From positions 1 through 41,980 of the forward strand of contig JAZRTY010000037.1 of NCBI GenBank assembly GCA_045652245.1: a DNA stretch of 41,980 nucleotides, in the 5' to 3' direction. The position numbers and the translations under genes are program-made. Positions 39,901 to 41,980 of this stretch are shown here, in pieces; the first letter of the stretch is position 1, and the number at the start of each line of letters is the position of its first letter. The notes beneath the pieces were generated by a model that saw only the letters and a list, made by a program, of their open reading frames with translations, did not search any database and was not told the DNA's origin. This stretch comes from SIG622 sp045652245. Lineage in GTDB: Bacteria > Bacillota > Clostridia > Oscillospirales > CAG-382.

Positions 39901-41163
39901 ATGATACAGAAGCCAAAAGGAACTCTTGATATTCTTCCCGACGAAGCCCTGCTCTGGCAGTATGCCGAGGGTATTATGCGTGACGTCGCAGCAAAATACG
40001 GTTTTTATGAAACCCGTTTCCCTACCTTTGAGTCGGGTGCGCTCTTCCGTAGAGGTGTCGGCAGTACTACCGATATAGTACAAAAGGAAATGTTCACAAT
40101 GCTTGACCGTGACGGCAACGAGCTTTGCCTTCGTCCCGAGGGTACAGCCTGCGTTGTTCGCAGTATTATCGAAAACGGCCTTGTCGGTGAGCCTATGCCG
40201 CTTCGTCTTTACTATATAGCGCCCTTTTTCAGATATGAAAAGCCTCAGGCAGGCAGAAGCCGTGAATTTTATCAGTTCGGCGTTGAAATGTTCGGAGCGC
40301 CTACAGCTCAGGCAGATGCAACTGTAATTTCACTTGCTCATACGGTACTTAAGAAAATCGGTATTACAAATACATTGAACATAAACTCTATCGGTTGCGA
40401 CGAATGTCGCCCGAAATATAGACAGGCACTTGTTGAATATTTCTCAGCACACGAAGAAGAGCTTTGTCCTACCTGTAAGGAGCGACTTAAAACCAATCCT
40501 CTGCGTATTCTCGACTGCAAGAGCCCGATTTGCTCAAAGATTGCACAGGATTGCCCGAAAACCGTTGATTATCTTTGTGAGGAGTGCGAAACTCACTTTG
40601 ATACATTGAAATCCACCCTTTCGGGTATGGGTATTGAATATACGGTTAACCCGAAAATCGTTCGTGGTCTTGACTACTATGTAAGAACGGTATTTGAGTT
40701 TATTTCCGACGATATCGGAGCTCAGAGTACGGTTTGCGGCGGTGGAAGATACGACGGACTAGTTCAAGAGCTTGATGGACCTGCTCTTTGTGGTATCGGC
40801 TTTGGCCTCGGGCTTACACGTCTTATTCTTGCTATGCGTAAGAATGCCGAAAACGGAAAGCTGACACTTCCGCAAAAGGAGCTTCCGAAGATATACATTG
40901 CACCTATGGGTGAGGCTGCTATGAGATATGCGCAGGAGCTGACATATGCGCTTCGCACACTCGGAGTTATGGCTGATACCGACATTGTCGGCAGAAGCCT
41001 TAAGGCACAGATGAAATTTGCAGATAAAATCGGTGCAGAATTTGCACTTGTAGTTGGTGACAGCGAGCTTGAAGCAGGTGTTGCTACTCTTAAAAATCTG
41101 CGTAACGGTGAAAGAATGGAAATTTCCCTTAGCAATGCAGCACAGGAAATAGCGGCACTTTAA
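39901..41163 (+). CDS. hisS: Histidyl-tRNA synthetase
   Basis: This 420-residue class II aminoacyl-tRNA synthetase charges tRNA-His. Motif 2 is FRYEKPQAGRSREFYQFGVEMFG, followed by the HisA motifs RGLDYYVRTVFEF and GGGRYDGLV. The C-terminal anticodon-binding domain spans about 320-420. A Cys-rich insert (CDECRPKY, CPTCKERL, CEEC) is common in Clostridia forms. AAAGGA precedes the ATG. It is paired with aspS 40 bases downstream, a frequent operon in Firmicutes. Confidence 0.97.
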   Translation: MIQKPKGTLDILPDEALLWQYAEGIMRDVAAKYGFYETRFPTFESGALFRRGVGSTTDIVQKEMFTMLDRDGNELCLRPEGTACVVRSIIENGLVGEPMPLRLYYIAPFFRYEKPQAGRSREFYQFGVEMFGAPTAQADATVISLAHTVLKKIGITNTLNINSIGCDECRPKYRQALVEYFSAHEEELCPTCKERLKTNPLRILDCKSPICSKIAQDCPKTVDYLCEECETHFDTLKSTLSGMGIEYTVNPKIVRGLDYYVRTVFEFISDDIGAQSTVCGGGRYDGLVQELDGPALCGIGFGLGLTRLILAMRKNAENGKLTLPQKELPKIYIAPMGEAAMRYAQELTYALRTLGVMADTDIVGRSLKAQMKFADKIGAEFALVVGDSELEAGVATLKNLRNGERMEISLSNAAQEIAAL

Positions 41164-41203
41164 TTTATATTATATAAACAAAATCGAAAGGAAGTAATAA
41201 AAA

Positions 41204-41980
41204 ATGGCAGAATTTCTCGGAAACACAAGACGAACTGACTACTGTGGTACTGTAACTGAAGCGAAAATCGGTGCAACTGTTACCGTTATGGGTTGGGTAC
41301 AGAAGCAGAGAGACCTTGGAAGTATTATATTTATTGATTTGCGTGACAGAACAGGTATTGTTCAGATAGCGCTTGATGAAACAAGCGACAAGGCAGCGTT
41401 TGAAAAGGCAAGTATTGCAAGAAGTGAATATGTGCTTGCAGTAACAGGTGTTGTTCGTGAGCGTTCAAGCAAAAATCCGAAAATTGCGACAGGTAATATC
41501 GAAATTTTTGCTCAGGAAATAAAAATCTTAGGTGAATCCAAAACTCCACCCTTTGAAATTGAGGAAAATTCCAATGTTAAGGACGAAATAAGACTTAAAT
41601 ACAGATACATTGACCTTCGTCGTCCTGACCTTATGAATAATATTCTTTTCAGACACAAGGTTGCAAAGGTAACCCGTGACTACTTTGACGAAAACGGCTT
41701 TATCGAAATTGAAACTCCTATGATGATTAAGTCCACTCCCGAGGGTGCTCGTGACTACCTCGTTCCCAGCCGTGTTCATCCGGGTTCATTCTATGCGCTT
41801 CCTCAGTCACCACAGCTATATAAGCAGCTTTCAATGGTTGCAGGCTTTGACAGATATATGCAGATTGCACGTTGCTTCAGAGATGAAGACCTGCGTGCTG
41901 ACAGACAGCCGGAATTTACTCAGCTTGACCTTGAAATGTCCTTTGTTGATATGGAGGATGTGCTTGCAATCGGAGAGGGC
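41204..41980 (+). CDS. aspS: Aspartyl-tRNA synthetase, truncated by the window edge
   Basis: The first 259 codons of a class II synthetase are present. The N-terminal OB anticodon-binding domain is MAEFLGNTRRTDYCGTVTEA to about residue 110 (VMGWVQKQRDLGSIIFIDLRD). The catalytic part begins RYIDLRRPDL and includes motif 2, ARCFRDEDLRADRQPEFTQL. AAAGGAAG precedes the ATG. The frame is open to the last base. Confidence 0.96.
   Translation, partial: MAEFLGNTRRTDYCGTVTEAKIGATVTVMGWVQKQRDLGSIIFIDLRDRTGIVQIALDETSDKAAFEKASIARSEYVLAVTGVVRERSSKNPKIATGNIEIFAQEIKILGESKTPPFEIEENSNVKDEIRLKYRYIDLRRPDLMNNILFRHKVAKVTRDYFDENGFIEIETPMMIKSTPEGARDYLVPSRVHPGSFYALPQSPQLYKQLSMVAGFDRYMQIARCFRDEDLRADRQPEFTQLDLEMSFVDMEDVLAIGEG

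Overview
The window looks like a chromosomal segment of an anaerobic, low-to-moderate-GC Firmicute of the class Clostridia, probably a gut Oscillospirales/Ruminococcaceae-type bacterium. The signs are a class III (oxygen-sensitive) ribonucleotide reductase, a reverse rubrerythrin, AAGGAGG-type ribosome binding sites, TTGACA-17-TATAAT promoters, lipoboxes, S-layer-homology domains and many T-run terminators. This placement is inferred from gene content, not from a search.

Layout. 1-6210: nrdD (minus) with a putative NrdR box inside its promoter, then a DUF4358-type lipoprotein and an MBOAT acyltransferase/DHHW protein pair for exopolymer O-acetylation. 6213-11560: minus-strand metabolic genes, namely an unusual amidohydrolase-acyltransferase fusion, a polysaccharide deacetylase, a YlbF-family protein with a Cys/His tail, a HIT protein and a GH3 glycosidase. 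11774-18712: a plus-strand accessory island. It starts with a promoter and a perfect LexA-type palindrome, then a phage-type lysis cassette (small membrane protein, amidase, holin-like protein) without any phage structural genes. A 462-residue toxin candidate follows, with a lipoprotein immunity candidate and a tandemly duplicated set of small membrane proteins interspersed with broken toxin and immunity ends. 18767-22846: a 1359-residue S-layer-anchored beta-helix protein. 23187-30471: a housekeeping minus-strand operon, mfd-ppiC/prsA-like-mreD-radical SAM-holA.

30677-31808: an Rrf2 regulator with a probable self-operator and a reverse rubrerythrin. The 3' end of the rubrerythrin gene is the insertion site of an integrative mobilizable element (31752-37818). 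The element has a tyrosine integrase, two replication-type proteins, a short MobV-like relaxase, a possible oriT and 15-bp iterons. Two further rubrerythrin 3' ends (36637 and 37808) show that two element units lie in tandem. Each unit keeps the same right end and the same promoter but carries a different cargo gene: a NUDIX protein in one, a HExxH membrane protein in the other. 37931-41980: a Gfo/Idh/MocA oxidoreductase, a dense repeat block, hisS and the start of aspS.

The most interesting systems are (1) the LexA-box lysis cassette next to a polymorphic-toxin/immunity array, arranged like a colicin operon in a Gram-positive; (2) the rubrerythrin-targeting element with interchangeable cargo ended by a palindrome that overlaps the stop codon; (3) paired 22-bp operator repeats shared by the amidohydrolase-fusion and oxidoreductase promoters 30 kb apart; and (4) a covarying three-hairpin intergenic repeat.
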